From positions 1,240,001-1,304,000 of the forward strand of contig NZ_CP047591.1 of the NCBI RefSeq assembly GCF_010120715.1: a DNA stretch of 64,000 nt. The letters run 5' to 3'. A program made the translations under genes and the position numbers. The stretch is from Aminipila terrae. GTDB taxonomy: Bacteria > Bacillota > Clostridia > Peptostreptococcales > Anaerovoracaceae. Below, in pieces: positions 63,004 to 64,000 of this stretch; position 1 is the first letter of the stretch; every line of letters begins with the position of its first letter. The notes below the pieces were generated by a model. That model searched no databases. It was not told the DNA's origin and worked only from the letters and a program-made list of their open reading frames with translations.

Positions 63004-64000
63004 TTATAAAGCATCTATCAGTTTACGTGCCGTATTCATTTTTGACTGTGAGTCCAATGCAAAGCTGACAAAGGTATCAGATAACATGGAGTAATCTTTT
63101 CCTGAAACTGATAAATAGGCGATATTTTCTAATACAAGCAAATAATGCTCAGAAATCTGCGCAAAATCATATAAAGCTTCCTGTGCAGCCACTTCTTGGT
63201 CCGTCATTTTACTTTTTTTCAGACTATCGATAGATATAGTTTGTTTTTCTGCAGTCTGAACATCTGCGCTAATGGATTCTACTAACATGGTTTTCATAGC
63301 TGCATCTGTTGTGGTTTTTAGGCTCACAATTTTACCAGTAGCTTGATCATAAAGCTCAACAGCGCTCTCAAATTCAGCCTGTAACCGTTTTGTATAGATG
63401 GACTGTTCTTTTGGTTCTTCCTGAATATTTGCCTGATTTCCAATCAAAATAGTCTTGGTAGTGTTATCCCACTGCACTTCCTGTGTCATCAGTTGGGATA
63501 TAGACCGAATTGGTAAATAGGTACTGTTCTCATATACAATAGGGCAAATGCTGTTTCCGCTTATATCTGTAAATTTCTGTATCTGAAAATCATACATAAT
63601 CGTTATATCCGGCCTGACTTCTACCATGACCTGATTGGATTTCCATGTCGGTTTGATATAATTTTCTTTATCAAACCCCTCTGCAGCCCCTTGGTTTTCA
63701 TTATTTTTTTTAGTCTTTGATTTATTGGGATTCATTAAAGTTTTTCCAATATAGATAGTTTTGCTGTTATTATCCCATTGTATGTCCTCATTCATTAATG
63801 CAGAAATTGCGCGAATTGGCAGATAAGTATTTCCATTGTAAACAATAGGATATACTCTTTGCCCTTTCACATCCTTAAAAACCTGCAGCTTATCCTTCAC
63901 CTGTACAGCAAATTCCGGTCTCACATAAGCAATTGCCTTATTTGATACGTTTTTCACTGCCTTACTCAAATTTGTGGCCTCCATTGCATAAGCAAAGCCA
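63004..64000 (-). CDS. Secreted stalk-domain (copper amine oxidase N-terminal-like) protein, 5' end outside window
   Basis: The frame continues to the window edge through GFAYA before the first internal Met (63984), so ATG 63984 is probably not the start; AYA-ME looks like a signal peptide cleavage region. Two copies of the Cu_amine_oxidN1 stalk domain follow, each with the signature VYPIVYNGNTYLPIRAISAL then IQWDNNSKTIYIG (about residues 20-85 and 110-185 of the visible part). These are extracellular binding modules of clostridia and unrelated to oxidase activity. The C-terminal 140 residues are a helical bundle without named family (AEFESAVELYDQATGKIVSL). It stands upstream of the capD-like gene on the same strand. 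Confidence 0.85.
   Translation of the reverse strand, partial: GFAYAMEATNLSKAVKNVSNKAIAYVRPEFAVQVKDKLQVFKDVKGQRVYPIVYNGNTYLPIRAISALMNEDIQWDNNSKTIYIGKTLMNPNKSKTKKNNENQGAAEGFDKENYIKPTWKSNQVMVEVRPDITIMYDFQIQKFTDISGNSICPIVYENSTYLPIRSISQLMTQEVQWDNTTKTILIGNQANIQEEPKEQSIYTKRLQAEFESAVELYDQATGKIVSLKTTTDAAMKTMLVESISADVQTAEKQTISIDSLKKSKMTDQEVAAQEALYDFAQISEHYLLVLENIAYLSVSGKDYSMLSDTFVSFALDSQSKMNTARKLIDAL

Noticed and set aside
1..64000. CRISPR arrays, complete insertion sequences, prophage structural genes or rRNA genes
   Set aside because: No regular direct-repeat array, transposase, integrase, capsid or rRNA sequence was seen in the window.

Overview
This window looks like chromosome from a low-GC anaerobic Firmicute of class Clostridia. 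The grounds are the AT-rich intergenic DNA, AGGAGG-type ribosome binding sites and rich rho-independent hairpins. The gene content agrees: the c-di-AMP synthase cluster cdaA-cdaR-glmM-glmS, a B12-dependent ribonucleotide reductase, an hpf gene preceded by a raiA-type RNA, a GerMN sporulation-type lipoprotein, a butyrate-type 3-hydroxyacyl-CoA dehydrogenase, and the rho/prmC/rpmE/prfA/tsaC/rpiB/upp neighbourhood. The species cannot be named from the sequence alone. Most genes lie on the minus strand.

Layout. Positions 1-6.7 kb are accessory-like: the end of a PilZ protein, a lipoprotein, a DUF2892 protein, a zinc-ribbon miniprotein, a kelch/Big_2 secreted protein, a C39-like peptidase, a 67-aa protein and a discoidin/FN3/Big_2 secreted protein. 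This block ends at the 3' end of a tRNA-Ser(GGA) gene. From 7 to 14.6 kb there are mgsA-thrC, a polysaccharide deacetylase, gltX, an acyl-ACP thioesterase, a diguanylate cyclase and a missed 33-aa hydrophobic peptide. From 14.7 to 24.6 kb there are ahcY, a GerMN lipoprotein, a second deacetylase and an unknown exported protein, followed by glmS, glmM, cdaR and cdaA. nrdJ (24.8-27.1 kb, plus strand) has a promoter covered by two NrdR-like boxes. From 27.5 to 37.6 kb lie hpf with its upstream structured RNA, comF, recD2, a YhaM-type nuclease, nadE and a large c-di-GMP phosphodiesterase. From 37.9 to 45.5 kb lie a two-component system and a three-gene ABC export module with a leader peptide and terminator. 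From 46 to 56 kb is the translation/transcription housekeeping cluster tyrS to rho. From 56 to 64 kb are envelope genes: two LCP ligases, pgi, a CapD/PglF-type dehydratase and a truncated copper-amine-oxidase-like protein, with hbd among them.

How genes work together. Cell-wall precursor supply (GlmS/GlmM under CdaA/CdaR), wall modification (deacetylases, LCP proteins, CapD) and second messengers (c-di-AMP; c-di-GMP made by the cyclase, degraded by the EAL protein, sensed by the PilZ protein) recur through the window.

Two cautions and leads. First, eight genes (kelch protein, C39 peptidase, thrC, deacetylase, histidine kinase, response regulator, tyrS, prfA) are interrupted by ten apparent single-base losses, every one in a homopolymer and none a gain. 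Essential genes are hit, so sequencing error is the simplest cause. Second, the best candidates for undescribed biology are a roughly 206-bp intergenic repeat in two diverged copies built from alternating GCTACCG/CGGTAGC motifs, a structured leader with an intrinsic terminator in front of glmM, and a leader-peptide/terminator arrangement in front of the ABC module.
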